Below, in pieces: positions 1 through 10,612 of a DNA stretch of 64,000 nt. Each line of letters opens with the position of its first letter. Within the stretch, counting starts at the first letter, position 1. Position numbers and translations under genes: made by a program. The notes under the pieces were generated by a model. That model made no database searches. It was not told where the DNA came from and saw only the letters and a list, made by a program, of their open reading frames with translations. Origin of the DNA: Trichuris trichiura (lineage: Eukaryota; Nematoda; Enoplea; Trichinellida; Trichuridae); NCBI GenBank assembly GCA_037903355.1, contig JBAJFE010000042.1, forward strand, positions 3,670,001-3,734,000, in the 5' to 3' direction.

Positions 1-158
1 CAATAGCTATCCCAATTCCTTCATCGATAGAATTATTCACGATTGCCTTCATCTGAGTTCCACTCGACATGCTAATCGAAAAAATTCATTTTGCCTTGAC
101 CTTCCCTACGTTTCAAAAATAGGTAAAAAAAATTCTACACATCGGCAAAACTTTAGGT

Positions 159-601
159 CAGTGACTCTCACGGTGAGGCATGTGCCGCACCGGGGGGCCC
201 AAATCGCTAAGGGGGCCCTTTTGAGCTGTAGGGAGCACATGTCCCACTTGGGCGATCGCGTTGAAGTGCATTGGAAAGTATGGCCCGCGGGTCAGATATT
301 CTGCCTCCTGCCTAAGAGAACGCTACATGCTGTTGCGCTCCGCAATTCTGATTGCCTGGAAGGGAGGATCCGGAGGAGGGAGCCGGCTCGGAAGTGAACA
401 AGTGAGTGTTCGACACACTATCCGGGAAACGTTTTCTTCACAGAACTTTGTGCAGCACCTACATTATGACGTCCCGGCTACCCTCTGTCCTCCCATCCCA
501 ACAATCAACGCGCTCGAAATAGACTAATCAGAATTGGGGAGCCCAAACGCTCGGAAACGTTCACAGGGGGGTCCTGGCGACCCTGACCTTCAGAAACACT
601 G
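159..601. mobile_element. hAT-type MITE, family 1, copy 1
   Basis: This is a 443-bp non-autonomous DNA transposon. It begins with CAGTGACTCTCAC and ends with CAGAAACACTG, so its ends form the short inverted repeat CAGTGNTTCTCA typical of hAT elements. It is flanked by a perfect 8-bp duplication, CTTTAGGT, at 151-158 and 602-609. Two more copies lie at 38,169-38,630 and 44,405-44,892. It carries no believable gene; the small open frames in it are chance. It inserted in a coding part of the Penelope-like element. Confidence 0.9.
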
Positions 602-883
602 CTTTAGGTTTTCGGGTGTTTTTCAAAAGTTTTTCTAATTTACGGTCACTCTTTCGGTCAGGTACAGAAAAAGTTACCAAAGGCAAAAAAGCTGGCCTGG
701 TATACATGGTCAAACGTTCCTGTTCTGCTACTTACGTTGGTGAAGCAAGTTGTACATTGGAAACTAGATTTGGTCAGCACATGCGGTACCTGCAATGGTA
801 CACAAACGCAAAAAACAGTATACACGGTGGAGATGGAGCCACAAATACCCGCAGTGGGACGAATAGTCTAAACTCGATTATAG

Positions 884-1396
884 TAGGGGTGGGGAACGTC
901 CGGCCTGCGAGCCGGATACGGCCCGCGAGACCATTCCATCTGACCCGCGAAGCATTCCCTTCCACCCGCTGAGGCAACCGCACATGCATGCGAGATTCAG
1001 TGAAATGCGACTGTGGGAGCTTATTTGTTGAGAATGCGATAAACTTTATACCGTGTGAATCCTAGTAATAGCAGAAATCTTGCTTAACAAGCAGGGAGCA
1101 TCAGGCTGGCTAGGAAGACTGCCTTGCTCTCGGCTCTCTGTCGACAAACCGATGTCGTTACTTTTCGGAGACAAGCAGTAGACGGCGCTAGAGAGCGCGT
1201 CGGTAGCGTGAACCATTGGCCGCCTACCGACAGGAAGCATTGTTTTTATCTCACCTTATCGCTTTGTTCGAAGGGTGACTTTAAGGAACATATGTACAAA
1301 CAACGCAGGCTGTTTTTCGGTTGAGTATTCTATACAGCCCGCGAATGGTCTTATAAACGTTTAAACGGCCCGCGTCAGCAAGGTTCCCAACCCCTG
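884..1396. mobile_element. hAT-type MITE, family 2
   Basis: This is a 513-bp element with imperfect terminal inverted repeats: TAGGGGTGGGGAACG at the left and GTTCCCAACCCCTG at the right. An exact 8-bp target duplication, GATTATAG, lies at 876-883 and 1,397-1,404. Both features are diagnostic of hAT transposition. The interior near both ends is rich in GGCCCGCGAG-type sequence. No transposase is encoded. It interrupts the endonuclease region of the Penelope-like element. Confidence 0.88.
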
Positions 1397-1825
1397 GATT
1401 ATAGCAATGCAGAAAGCCTTAAAGGCATCGGCTGTAGTGCAACATGCTGTGCAGTGCAACGGTCCCCTTGTATCCAGCATTCTATGCCATGAAAACAGTT
1501 TATCGTTACGTAGAAAGAAAAGAACCCTTTTTATGTTAGACGAAATTCAAAATACGATCGCTATCAAAGGGTGGATGTCAGCATAATAGATCTCACACAA
1601 TGTTCCACATTACCTTGATTATGGAATGGTCTTGAAATCAGGTGGGTTTGAACAAATACTGAAAGAAATGTGACGCACGGACAATACACGGAAGAAGATT
1701 AAAACATTGGGCATAAAAAGTCTGCCCAAACATCTTCAATGTTGCAGACTGCACTTTAAAGCCACCAATTGCCCTGTCAGGTCACCTCTACCTAAAATCT
1801 CTACCCATGTTAGTTACTTGAACCG

Positions 1826-1856
1826 CTGATGACTGGTGACGGTTAAACACCTGAAA
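1826..1856 (+). ncRNA. Hammerhead-ribozyme-like core, PLE end
   Basis: CTGATGA at 1,826-1,832 is followed by a short stem-loop (GGTG pairing with CACC) and GAAA at 1,853-1,856, the order of conserved bases in a hammerhead ribozyme. Hammerhead motifs are known in the terminal repeats of Penelope-like elements. Activity is inferred, not shown. Confidence 0.45.
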
Positions 1857-1925
1857 ACTTCGGTATGGCTATCTCTGACTTACTGGACCTTGTCCGTAAA
1901 TAAAGAAAATAAAGCAGACAACATG

Positions 1926-2646
1926 AGTAATAATTGCTTACGGTAACTCTGCTGGGCGGAAGGGAGCACGTAGATAATCTTTTCTAGTACTCGATGAGCA
2001 CAAGAATTATAAAATTTGCTGCTTACGGGTGCATCCAGAGTATTGCATTATCTACTTCGAGTTCTGGTGAAATGCAGTTCGAGCGTACAGTACACTAGAC
2101 GAACGCAAGTGAAATAACGGAAAAATTAAGTCCCAGTTGGTCACGATGAGCGTGCACCACCTAAGTTTAATCCGAGGATTGATTCCTGTTTGACCAACAG
2201 GATCTAATTTCTAAAGGGCTAGTTAGCATGCCCAGAAGCGGCGGGGAGAAAGTAACACTGTATATTTGCTTCTAGTTGTTGTCTCCTACTGACCAAACAA
2301 CAGTTCGTTTCAAGCTTACGCAGAAGCGATGTACGGTAATCGTGACTAATAGGAACGAATTTTCCTGTTATTTCGCTTGCATTACAGTTTCTATACTGTA
2401 AATTCCATTTGTGCCTCGCACTTGATTTTTCATTTCGGTTACGACGTCTCCTCATCACATTGAAAGTGCATCTTTCATGTATGGACGCGTAGAATCTCAT
2501 AGCGGGACCCAGATAAATAACTGGTGGTAATTCTATTCTTTTATTATTAGTGAGGGTGTAGATTTTGTGAGTAGCGGTGTCCCTTCATCAGCGCGGTGCG
2601 GAAAGACGAGGATATTGTGATGTTGAAAACCTGGTGAAACGAAATA
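1926..2646. repeat. Unassigned stretch with an imperfect inverted repeat
   Basis: No gene is recognised. An imperfect inverted repeat is visible: 2,098-2,205 resembles the reverse complement of about 2,283-2,390. The shared blocks include GAAATAAC..GAAAATT and TTGGTCACGAT/TTAGTCACGAT. It may be a small non-autonomous element or a paired retroelement end. A 93-codon minus-strand frame at 2,219-2,500 has no recognisable domain. Confidence 0.4.
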
Positions 2647-2804
2647 CAGTCGGTCCTAGTTATCCGCGGTTAATTCGTCCAAAATTTTCAACGTTTTACC
2701 GCGTTATATAGGATACCCTATGAAAAAGACCAAATAGCGTATATTCTAGCCGCGTATTTCGTCCTCCCCCCTTGAATCCCTTCCGCAACGGTTATCATAC
2801 CTAG

Positions 2805-2991
2805 TGTCGTGGACAAGCCACGGAATAGATCGATAAAATATAAACTGTTGGATTACAGGAACGTACTCTATATAACCTGAGAACTTTGGGGTAACACTGT
2901 TACGGTGCGTCGGTGTGACGGAAGGTGCTCGTTTTCTTTGCCTTAATAAAGTGTGTATCATTACGGCTGTCCCAAGGTTTGATACCTGACA
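2805..2991 (+). repeat. BEL/Pao 5' LTR
   Basis: It matches the 3' LTR over its whole length, including TATATAACC (promoter-like) and AATAAAGTGTG (a polyadenylation signal type). A partial second copy of the last 27 bases (CTGTCGCGAGGTTTGATACCC) follows to 3,031. Just after that is TTGGAGGCTCCAGC, a possible primer binding site. The functional 5' LTR may therefore extend to 3,031. Confidence 0.85.
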
Positions 2992-3078
2992 GTGTGTAGA
3001 TTCCCCCTGTCGCGAGGTTTGATACCCGACAGTGTTGGAGGCTCCAGCTATCCCTTGCCTGTTCATTTTTCCGGGGTG

Positions 3079-4110
3079 ATGTCGGCGTACACACCTAGTG
3101 GACGTGTGAAACGTGGCCGAAAAATTCCTACTTCCGGCGCAAAACGTCTCTCCAGTCGCTCATCGAGGACCCATGGGGGCGATGATGCCGTTAAGACATT
3201 GCGGAAGGAAATGGAAGCACTGCGACTAGAGCTGGCAAGACTTCCTAACGTCGCTCGCGTAAATGAGACATCTTGACAAGTTGCCAATGACTCTCCAACA
3301 TCGACGCAGCAAGCCTTTTGTGAAAACTCTAGACGGCTGATATCTTCCGGAGCGGTGGACGTTTCCGTAGGTCAGGAAGAGCGAAAAGCAGACCAGTGCG
3401 TTAGTAGAACCGGTCGACCTGGCGTACTGCTTGCTGAAGCAGTGACCGCCGTGGATGAGGACTGGATTTTCCAGCCAAGGCAAGAAAATGCAGCAAATGG
3501 TGCAGGCCACTGTTTCCCGTCGGTGGACCCTGTACAATGCATTGAGCCTTTCGATGGGGACCCACGCAAATGGGACCTCTTTATCGGCAGTTTTCTAGCC
3601 CTTGTTCATGACGTCATGCCATCTGATGCAATAAGAATGGCTTATTTACGGCGACTACTTTCCCCTCAAGTGAGGGACAGTATTTCTACGTATCTACACA
3701 ACCCCGAGTTGTACCGAGAAGCGTTAAAGGACCTGAGATATCGCTACGGTGATCGGCGGCTCATAGCGCAATACAGTTTGAAGGCGCTTAGGGGTATGGA
3801 ACCGTTGAGGCGTGAGGATTTGAAAGAGCTTGACCGTTTCTCCTGCGAGCTGCATGGAATCATCTCCTCTCTGGTAAAATCCGGACACCAGGCAGAGATG
3901 GTATCGGCAGGGAATCTTCACGACGTCGTGACAAAATTGACTCCACGCCTACGGGAAAAATGGACGGAGAAGGCCCGTTGTTTACCGTTCCCGGTAAGTC
4001 TTCAATTATTGGACGACTGGTTGTGCGAAGTTGTGCTTACGAAACGTTCAGCAGCAATATTTGATGAAAGCACGACGTTCAAGTGGGCAAAAAAAGGCGG
4101 CTGGCATTAA
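3079..4110 (+). pseudogene. BEL/Pao gag (capsid) region
   Basis: ATG at 3,079 opens a frame that reads to 4,110 with one in-frame TGA at 3,274-3,276. The segment from about 3,540 (VQCIEPFDGDPRKWDLFIGS) is the characteristic start of the BEL/Pao DUF1759 gag domain. The part before 3,300 is basic and probably the gag N-terminus. The frame is lost near 4,031-4,110. A +1 frame then continues into the zinc-knuckle region at 4,140-4,270 (CAACNRSHPLTQC and CCFVCLSVGH), which meets a TAG at 4,271-4,273. In an active element this protein packages the RNA genome; this copy cannot make it intact. Confidence 0.8.
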
Positions 4111-4262
4111 TGTGGTAGTTAAAGATAAGACATTGTCTGCCGTCTGCGCGGCATGCAATAGAAGTCATCCACTCACACAATGCGAACAGTTCAACTCTAT
4201 GACGTTGGACGATCGGCTTAAGGTTGCTAGGAAAGCAAAGTGTTGCTTTGTTTGCCTAAGCG

Positions 4263-5279
4263 TTGGTCATTAGTCTCGTACTTGTAATGTTCAGAAGTCA
4301 TGTCCTATTTCTGGATGCTCAAGGAAAAATCACAGGCTTCTTCATGGCGCATCATTTCGCCAGAATGTGGACAAGACAACCGATTTCGCGTGAGCAGCAA
4401 GAATTGCGTGAAGGCTCGAAAGTAGTGCAAGTAGGTGCAACAATTTCAGACAGGGCCATTTTGCTATTAGTAGTGCCGATTATGGTTCGCAGTAGTTCAG
4501 CGACACTGAGTACATACGCTCTGTTAGATAGCGGAAGTGAGGCATCGCTGATAACGGAAGATCTAGCAAAGAAATTGGGGCTAAAATTGAAGCCAACTGC
4601 CGTGTGCTTGACGACCTTTAACGACAGGCAACCGATCCCTACGCTGGCTGTTTCCTTTGAAGTCGCTTCATGTGATGGAAGCTACGTGCTGCAGGTGCGT
4701 GAAGCTTTTACCGTGAACAGATTGAATTTGTCACATAGAAAAATTGCCGCTTTTGCAGCGAAAGCTACTTGGCCTCATGTGGTAGACGTACCACTCAACG
4801 ACGTTAATTGTTCCGAAGTACAAGTGTTACTCGGTATTGACTATTTTGAAGTCCATCGCCAGCTAGAGATACGTTCGCCGGCTAGGCAAGGACAGCCGTA
4901 TGCCGTTCGCGGGCCACTGGGCTGGATGCTCGCTGGCCCGATACAGCGGACTCCAAATAAAAACTTAGCTGCACGTCAAGTAAATAAGATAGGCCTATCA
5001 GAACTTGATACGCCATGCGTCGAAACTCTGTTAGAACGTTTCTGGTCGACAGAGAGCTTTGGGACAAAGCCAAATGTTAGGTTAAGAAGGCCTGTGGAAA
5101 TAGAACGCAGTGAGGCAATCTTGAAAATTTCAACGAGGAAGCGTGGTAGCCGTTATGAGGTCGGACTATTGTGGAAGAATCTAAATCCTGAATTGCCGAA
5201 TAATAGGCCGCAAGCCTTAGGTCGTTTAGCGGCATTGCAACGAAGGCTGTTCGCTGATGCAAAATTGGAAGAAGCTTAG
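4263..5279 (+). pseudogene. BEL/Pao protease and start of reverse transcriptase
   Basis: This 338-codon frame holds the retropepsin motif ALLDSGSEASLI, whose DSG is the catalytic triad of the Pao-type aspartic protease. The typical downstream block VQVLLGIDYF and a GPLGWMLAGP segment follow. It stops at TAG 5,277-5,279 but the same frame continues to about 5,500 with the first reverse-transcriptase motifs (KLRVVFDTSA and LLSKGPPLL). It is out of frame with the gag segment before it. Confidence 0.85.
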
Positions 5280-5812
5280 AGGTCAGCGATTAACGATTTA
5301 CTACGAAATGGCATAGCGAAGAGGTTAACTGTTTCTGAAATAGAATCGCCAGCAGGTCGAATATGGTATTTGCCGCACCATGGAGTGTGTCACCCCATGA
5401 AGCCTGATAAGTTGCGTGTAGTATTCGACACTTCAGCTACTTACGACAATGCATCATCAAACTCCTTGCTATCGAAAGGTCCACCACTGCTCAATGATCT
5501 GTGTGGATTCTTGATCCGGTTCCGACGCTACGAAATTCGGACATCGATCGTATGTCTCATCAGGTTGGCGTACCGGAAAATGATCAGTCGGTTTTAAGAT
5601 TCTTATGGAGAAATAGTTTATGCGAACCAATTGGCACATATCAGATGACAAGACAGGTATTCGGTCTCACTTCGGCGCCAGCGTCATGTATACACGCGAT
5701 GAACAAATGCCTACACGACTCAGGGAATGAGTCAGTGGCAAAGAGAGCAGTTACTCAGTTTTATGTAGACAATTATCTAGACTCGTTTTTCAACGCGAGA
5801 GAAGCAGCGTAA
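5280..5812 (+). pseudogene. BEL/Pao reverse transcriptase, broken
   Basis: The frame shifts within about 5,500-5,590. The region resumes with TYQMTRQVFGLTSAP, a conserved palm segment, and a catalytic box that reads YVDNYLDS at about 5,762-5,785. BEL/Pao elements have YVDD there; the change of the second aspartate to asparagine would by itself abolish polymerase activity. A TAA at 5,810-5,812 interrupts the frame just after it. Confidence 0.82.
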
Positions 5813-5824
5813 TTTATCGGTTCG

Positions 5825-7660
5825 TTGAAGATGGCACTGTTGGATGGAGGTTTTCCATTATCGAAATGGGCTTTAACCTCACGTGAGGTGCTCAGCACGT
5901 TGTTGGTCAGCCAGCTGTCTGCAGCAGCAGTAAATTTGAACCTCGGTAATTCTTCTGAAGAAGGAATCCTAGGTCTGGAATGGAATCGTGAAAGTGACAC
6001 CCTATCCTTTCGCGTAGGGAAGGTCGTAGCAGATGTGCGAACTCGAAGACAGTTGATGAGCGCAGTGGCAAGACTGTTCGATCCCCTTGGCATCGCGGCC
6101 CCTGTGATGTTGGAGGCAAAACTGATCGTACGGACCGCAGTTAACGAAACCAGGGATTGGGACTTCGAGCTTCAGAAGACTCTGATTCGTCGGTATCATC
6201 GTTGGTCTAACAGTCTGTTGTCGTTGAAAGCGGTGAAGATCGACAGATGGTTAGGGATCTCAGCCATGACGGACCATCTACAACTGCATATATTCGCAGA
6301 CGCGTCGTCGCAAGCATTTGGAGCCGTAGGGTATCTCAGGGTCCTCAACGGGAACGGGGTAAAGGTTTCCATTGTAATGGCGAGATCACGCCTAGCTCCA
6401 AAACGGCCTCTGAGCATTCCGCGTATGGAACTGCAAGCCGCAGTGATGGCTGTGCGAATGAGCTCTGCACTCGTGAACGAATTGAAAGTTTCATTGAATG
6501 CAGTCATGTATTGGACAGAATCCACTACAGTGTTGCAGTGGCTAGCCTCAAAAACAGTGGCGTTTCCGGTCTTTGTGGCCAATCGTATTGCGGAAATATT
6601 AGACGAATCAGAGCCAAAGCAATGGCGGTACGTACCAGGAAGCCTAAATCCTGCAGATGACCTTAGTAGAGGGCTACGTGTTGAAGAGTTGAGAAAGGAG
6701 CACCGATGGTTTAGCGGCCCGCCTTTCTTGAAGATGGACGAAATCGATTGGCTCCCTCCAAAGGGTACGAGGGGAGAGAGTGAAGGTGATAATTTAGAGC
6801 AGTGCGTGACAGTCATCGTTAGGGAAGATAACCCATTGAATAAGTTGTTTGAGCAGAAATCCAGCTTAAAGTCGATACTGTGTATAGTTGCATATGTTTG
6901 GCGCTTTGGCGCGCGTTCCGGAACCACGGTAAGATGCGGTCCTTTGAAAGCTGATGAACTGAAGACAGCAAGGTTGATCTGTATGAGACCAGAGCAACGT
7001 GTCTATTTCGGTCAAGAAATACAGGCGTTGTCACGCTCTGGCCAGGTGTCAGTTAGGTCAAGATTAGCACCGTTGAGGCCATATTTAGACGCACAAAGAC
7101 TCATGCGAGTCGGCGGGCGATTGCGACGGACGGAGCTGCCTGAAGGAACACAGCATCCGGTGATTATGTCTCCCAGAAGTACAATGTTGCACCGAATAAT
7201 TTGGGAACGTCACCCGGAGCTTATGCACGCTGGTAGTGAGCGTGTACTCGCTGACCTAAGGACTGAAGTGTGGGTGATATCCGGTCGAAGATGCGTGCAC
7301 GGCGTATTGAAAAATTGTCTGTACTGTCAACGTTTGACCGTGAAACCAGTTTTTCCTCGAATGGCAGACCTACCATTGGAGAGGATCGATTTCAAACATC
7401 CTGTGTTTTCGAATGTAGGGATTGATTTCTTCGGACCACTGGAGGTCTCCGTCAAGCGGAGCCGCGTAAAACGTTACGGACTTATATTCACATGCTTAAC
7501 GACCAGAGCGGCTCATCTGGAAGTAACTTACACCAGGGACGTGCATTCATTTATTGGAGCACTGCGGCGTTTCATCGCAAGAAGAGGGTGCCCAAGCATG
7601 ATTGTATCTGACAGTGCCAAAACGTTCGTTGGAACCAACGCACTTCAACAGAAAGAGTAA
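5825..7660 (+). pseudogene. BEL/Pao RNase H and integrase
   Basis: A 611-codon frame, in phase with the RT segment before the TAA. It contains the Pao connection domain, then RNase H: LHIFADASSQAFGAVGY (first catalytic D) and RMELQAA (E). The next box reads YWTES where WTDS is expected, a changed acidic residue; SLNPADDLSRG supplies the last D. The integrase part has a zinc-binding region (HPELMHAGSERVLADLR ... CLYCQR), IDFFGPL with the first catalytic D and SDSAKTF with the second. A TAA at 7,658-7,660 ends the frame before the third catalytic residue. Confidence 0.87.
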
Positions 7661-7692
7661 TTGGAACGTTTCTTAGCCGATCGTTACATTAA

Positions 7693-8268
7693 TTGGAAAT
7701 TCAGTCCGCCTGGAGGGCCTCATCATGGGAGAGGCTAATAGCGGTCGCCAAAAAGGCGTTGTTTGCAACGCTTCGCGGGAACATTGTAGATGACGAGACA
7801 ATGTTAACGGTATTCGCTGAAGTGGAAGCTTTGCTGAACGGGCGTCCGCTCACTTGTCTTACGGATGATCCTGACTGTGTAGAACTGCTGACGCCCTTTC
7901 ATTTGCTCATAGGCCGCCAAAACGCACAGATACCATCCGACGTCATAGGTAATCGAACCTCACCGCGGCGACATTGGAAAACGGCGCAGTCAATTGTGAG
8001 TCGGTTTTGGAAAAGGTGGTTACGCGAATACCTGCCCACTTTGCAGCGAAGGGACAAGTGGTGGAACGACACTGCAAATCTCAGAGTTGGAGATTTCGTA
8101 CTCGTGGTTGAACCAACCGTGAAAAGAGGGAAATGGTTGACAGGCAGAGTAGTTCGTGTCATTGACAGCCCAGATGGAATCATAAGGAAGGCGATTGTGA
8201 AAACCAAGTTTGGCCAGTACGAAAGACCAGTGACTCGGCTAGCACTACTCGAGGGAGATAAGGCATAG
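7693..8268 (+). pseudogene. BEL/Pao integrase C-terminal domain
   Basis: A 191-codon frame shifted relative to the integrase core. It starts near WERLIAVAK, which carries the third catalytic E of the DDE integrase. It continues with LNGRPLTCLTDDP and a C-terminal DUF5641-type domain (FWKRWLREYLPTLQRRDKWW and LRVGDFVLVVE), both typical for Pao integrases. The TAG at 8,266-8,268 is 25 bp before the 3' LTR, as expected for the end of the polyprotein. Confidence 0.85.
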
Positions 8269-8293
8269 TGCAGCGCTGACTGCACGGGCGGAG

Positions 8294-8481
8294 TGTCGTG
8301 GACAAGCCACGGAATAGATCGATAAAATATAAACTGTTGGATTACAGGAACGTACTCTATATAACCTGAGAATTTTGGAGTAAGACGGTTACGGCGCGTC
8401 GGTGTGACGGAAGGTTGCTCGTTTTCTTTGCATTAATAAAGTGTGTGTCATTACGGCTGTCGCGAGGTTTGATACCTGACA
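8294..8481 (+). repeat. BEL/Pao 3' LTR
   Basis: 188 bp, TG at the start and CA at the end, with the AATAAA signal near 8,437. It is followed directly by the 3' copy of the CCTAG duplication and then by the Tigger sequence that the element interrupted. Confidence 0.9.
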
Positions 8482-8911
8482 CCTAGTGATCATTCGAAGC
8501 TGGGTACCACGGAATCTAGTCACGAAATAAAGACATCATTGAGACTGCGCTTGTCCAATGGGCTTAGCCATCAGAGTCCAGGCCGTTAGATACAAGAAAG
8601 GATGAAAGTAAGATTCTCTTTAAAGATTCTTTTATTAAGGTTCTATTATTATTCTTATTTTATTAAGGTTCTTTAATTTTATTATCTTTAAGGATGAAAG
8701 TAAGATTCTTTTATTCTTTCTTTTCTCTGAAATAGTGGGAATCGCCTTGCTTTAATGTGCTAAGCGATGTACTGGTGCGCGGAATGAGTACAGAGCAGGG
8801 AAATGTAAAATGCATAGGCGCACTTAAGCAAAAATGGTGAGCATCACACAGAACACATTTACACAGAACGAGACGTTTATGGCAGAAACGTTTGGGGCAT
8901 CATGTAACAAT

Positions 8912-9433
8912 TTACCCACTTTCTGTGGGTGGGCGCAAATTCCCTGAAGAACAGCCAGTCCTACGGTTTCTTGGACTTGTTGGTAGCGAAACTTCTCGCC
9001 TTAAAATGTTAGGCTCCGCAGCTGCTGGAGCTTTATTTAAAAACATTGTTATAGAAAACTGTCTCTCTTTTTTCTTCGCTTCATCGAATAAATCTTGTAG
9101 CGGCTTCAACGAAGCCTTCATTCCTCGTGTAGCCCCTGTGTCACGTTCCATGGATGTATCGTAGTCAGCAACCATATTCTTTAGGACCTGCGCTTCCCGG
9201 AAAATACTGGCAAGATTCGGCAGCGTCCAATCAGCGGATGTTTTAGCGCCTGTATCTTCCATAACGTCGTAGCTGCCCGTAGGTGGTTGCATCAGTTCCT
9301 CGTTGGTGAAGGGTTCTCCACAATCTTCTGTGTGCTTCCTGGTATTTTCTTCTATCATGTCGAAGAAACCTTCACCTCCCAACTCCTTGGCAATATTCAC
9401 TATGTCAACGACCTCCTCATCGATGGCACCCAA
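8912..9433 (-). pseudogene. Tigger transposase C-terminal fragment
   Basis: A 173-codon minus-strand frame. It begins GAIDEEVVDIVNIAKELGG, which closely matches the acidic C-terminal tail of the Tigger transposase at 23,518-24,276, and ends with a KAPAAAEPNILRREVS segment also seen at 23,071-23,230. The helix-turn-helix and DDE parts are absent because of an internal deletion, so it is a non-autonomous relic. It is not a host gene. Confidence 0.8.
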
Positions 9434-9592
9434 GTCCTCGCATTCACTGACTGCGTCCTCCCTACAAGCGTTTCCAGCAACTACTAACTGTTCTAGGCTT
9501 TATCTCGTATACTGCCGTGTAAAAGATGACGTCACTATTTCACGCCGGACAAACCGCGTTGTATAGAACCCGCAGATAAAGAGGGCCGACTG

Positions 9593-10340
9593 TACTTTAA
9601 AGGGCGTGAGGAGGTGTTCGGAAGTTGAAAGAATTGATTTTAGTCAAATTTAACCAGAATAAACGTTGGCCGAATTAGCTCTCCATGGTGAACTTCAGCA
9701 CGCCTTCTTAATTGCCCGTTTTTGGTTTCTGGAACAAACGCGACGCCAATGGATGGATGAGTACATGGCAGAGAAAACGCCAGGAGAATAACTACTTTCA
9801 AAGCTTACTGGACCTCCTAGTTCAGCGTCTTTATTACGGTAGCTGTGTCCCGTTGGTGTGCCGTTAGCTGCTACCGTAATAAAGACGCTGAACTATGAAA
9901 ACATACAGTCCCGTACTAAAACATCACATTTACTGGACCTCCTGTTTCATTTTTCAGGAGTAGGATTGTGAAGGGTTTACTCTGACATTTGGGTATTTAA
10001 AGACCGGATTGGGCCGTTAGCTAGTGTGAAATAGCACCTGGTTTTACTGACTAGAGCAAGTGCGGTCTGTATAATGCTGAGCCCTGCTGCCTTGTGACGG
10101 TTAATTGACGTGGTATTGCGGAAAAACGGGATTGCTTTAATATGTCTTTGATGAAGCTAACTCTCACGACAACGTACGTCTGTTTGGTAGTCCTTTGGGC
10201 ACTTAGAGATGCGTTTAACAATCGCGGAACTGTTATTGAATTTTCCATAGCCGGTAGCTGTAGTAAGGTTCCAAGGCCACCTGCACGTGTTCTGTGTTCC
10301 GTTTAGCTCTTTTCTGTCTTCTAGCTCTTGAGTATCTTCA
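9593..10340. other. Unassigned stretch with a short hairpin and PLE-end fragments
   Basis: No gene is seen. A perfect 25-bp inverted repeat (9,819-9,843 with 9,870-9,894, 26-bp spacer) can form a hairpin. ATGGATGGATGAGTACATGG near 9,750 and ACAGTCCCGTACTAAAACATC near 9,905 resemble pieces of Penelope-like ends found at 26,793-27,102 and after 35,895. Confidence 0.4.
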
Positions 10341-10396
10341 TCTACCCACTGAATCTGTCAAGTAACATGTTGGCTGTCTCCCCTATGTAGGAGAGG
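10340..10396 (-). pseudogene. PLE endonuclease fragment
   Basis: The minus strand encodes LSYIGETANMLLDRF, which contains the YIG half of a Penelope GIY-YIG endonuclease. The upstream GIY half is replaced by unrelated repeat sequence, so only a relic remains. It probably belongs with the C-terminal PLE relic at 11,330-11,530, also on the minus strand. Confidence 0.55.
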
Positions 10397-10612
10397 TTGC
10401 CTGGCCAACTTACAGAGAGCAAACTAGCATTGCGCGCATATACCACGTCACGGCTAAGACGGTCGACTTCCCACTTACGGGTGGTCGACGTATAGAAGTT
10501 GTCCTTGCGCTTATTCAAGTGCGGACCAACCAACTGGTCAACATAGCCGGTCAACTTAGGAACATGGTCGACATAGAGAGATGATCAACTTTGGAGGTTC
10601 CACCGTAGTTAA
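10397..10612. repeat. MITE-like repeat, copy 1 (left end truncated)
   Basis: This stretch shares many blocks with 40,205-40,433, including CAAACTAGCATTGCG, TTGTCCTTGCGCTTATT, CCAACTGGTCAA and the end TCAACTTTGGAGGTTC. In the other copy the ends are inverted repeats of the type GGTTGAACYWCC, suggesting a DNA transposon. No coding capacity is visible. Confidence 0.55.

Larger units (their letters stand above)
1..1925 (+). mobile_element. Penelope-like element (PLE), 3' part, split by two MITEs
   Basis: The element enters from the left window edge and can be followed through three pieces: 1-158, about 610-875 and 1,405-1,615. The pieces encode the region after the reverse transcriptase, the linker and a GIY-YIG endonuclease. 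A GLVY (GIY-type) motif and a YVGEASCTLETRF segment (YIG-type) lie at about 690-775, and a C-terminal segment with SAVVQHAVQC and a degenerate LRRKKRTLFM lies at about 1,425-1,540. Removing the two inserts at 159-601 and 884-1,396, with one copy of each target duplication, brings the PLE pieces together, which confirms nesting. Non-coding sequence with a hammerhead-like core at 1,826-1,856 probably belongs to the 3' end. Frame breaks make it inactive. Confidence 0.8.
2805..8481 (+). mobile_element. BEL/Pao LTR retrotransposon, full length, inactivated
   Basis: Both LTRs start TGTCGTGGAC and end ..ACCTGACA. The element is flanked by a 5-bp duplication, CCTAG, at 2,800-2,804 and 8,482-8,486. 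The + strand carries gag, protease, reverse transcriptase, RNase H and integrase in the order usual for BEL/Pao. The coding region is broken by several stops and shifts. By eye the two LTRs differ at about nine bases plus one indel over 187 bp, roughly 5%, so the insertion is not recent. Confidence 0.93.
2647..9592 (-). mobile_element. pogo/Tigger element, internally deleted, with BEL insert
   Basis: The terminal inverted repeats are CAGTCGGTCCTAGTTATCCG at 2,647 and a matching end CAGATAAAGAGGGCCGACTG finishing at 9,592. A TA target duplication lies at 2,645-2,646 and 9,593-9,594. The left 160 bp (2,647-2,804) and the right 1.1 kb (8,482-9,592) match the fuller copy at 22,587-25,431. The transposase 5' part is missing: the sequence jumps from about 9,500 directly to the terminal region. 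The BEL/Pao element 2,805-8,481 is inserted in it. A local duplication rich in ATTCTTTTATT lies at about 8,600-8,720. Confidence 0.88.

Noticed and set aside
161..527. Two overlapping + frames
   Set aside because: They lie entirely within a hAT MITE with proven target duplication, and the related copies do not keep the frames.
6196..6927. 243-codon minus-strand open frame
   Set aside because: It is antisense to the BEL/Pao RNase H region, which has clear motifs on the + strand.
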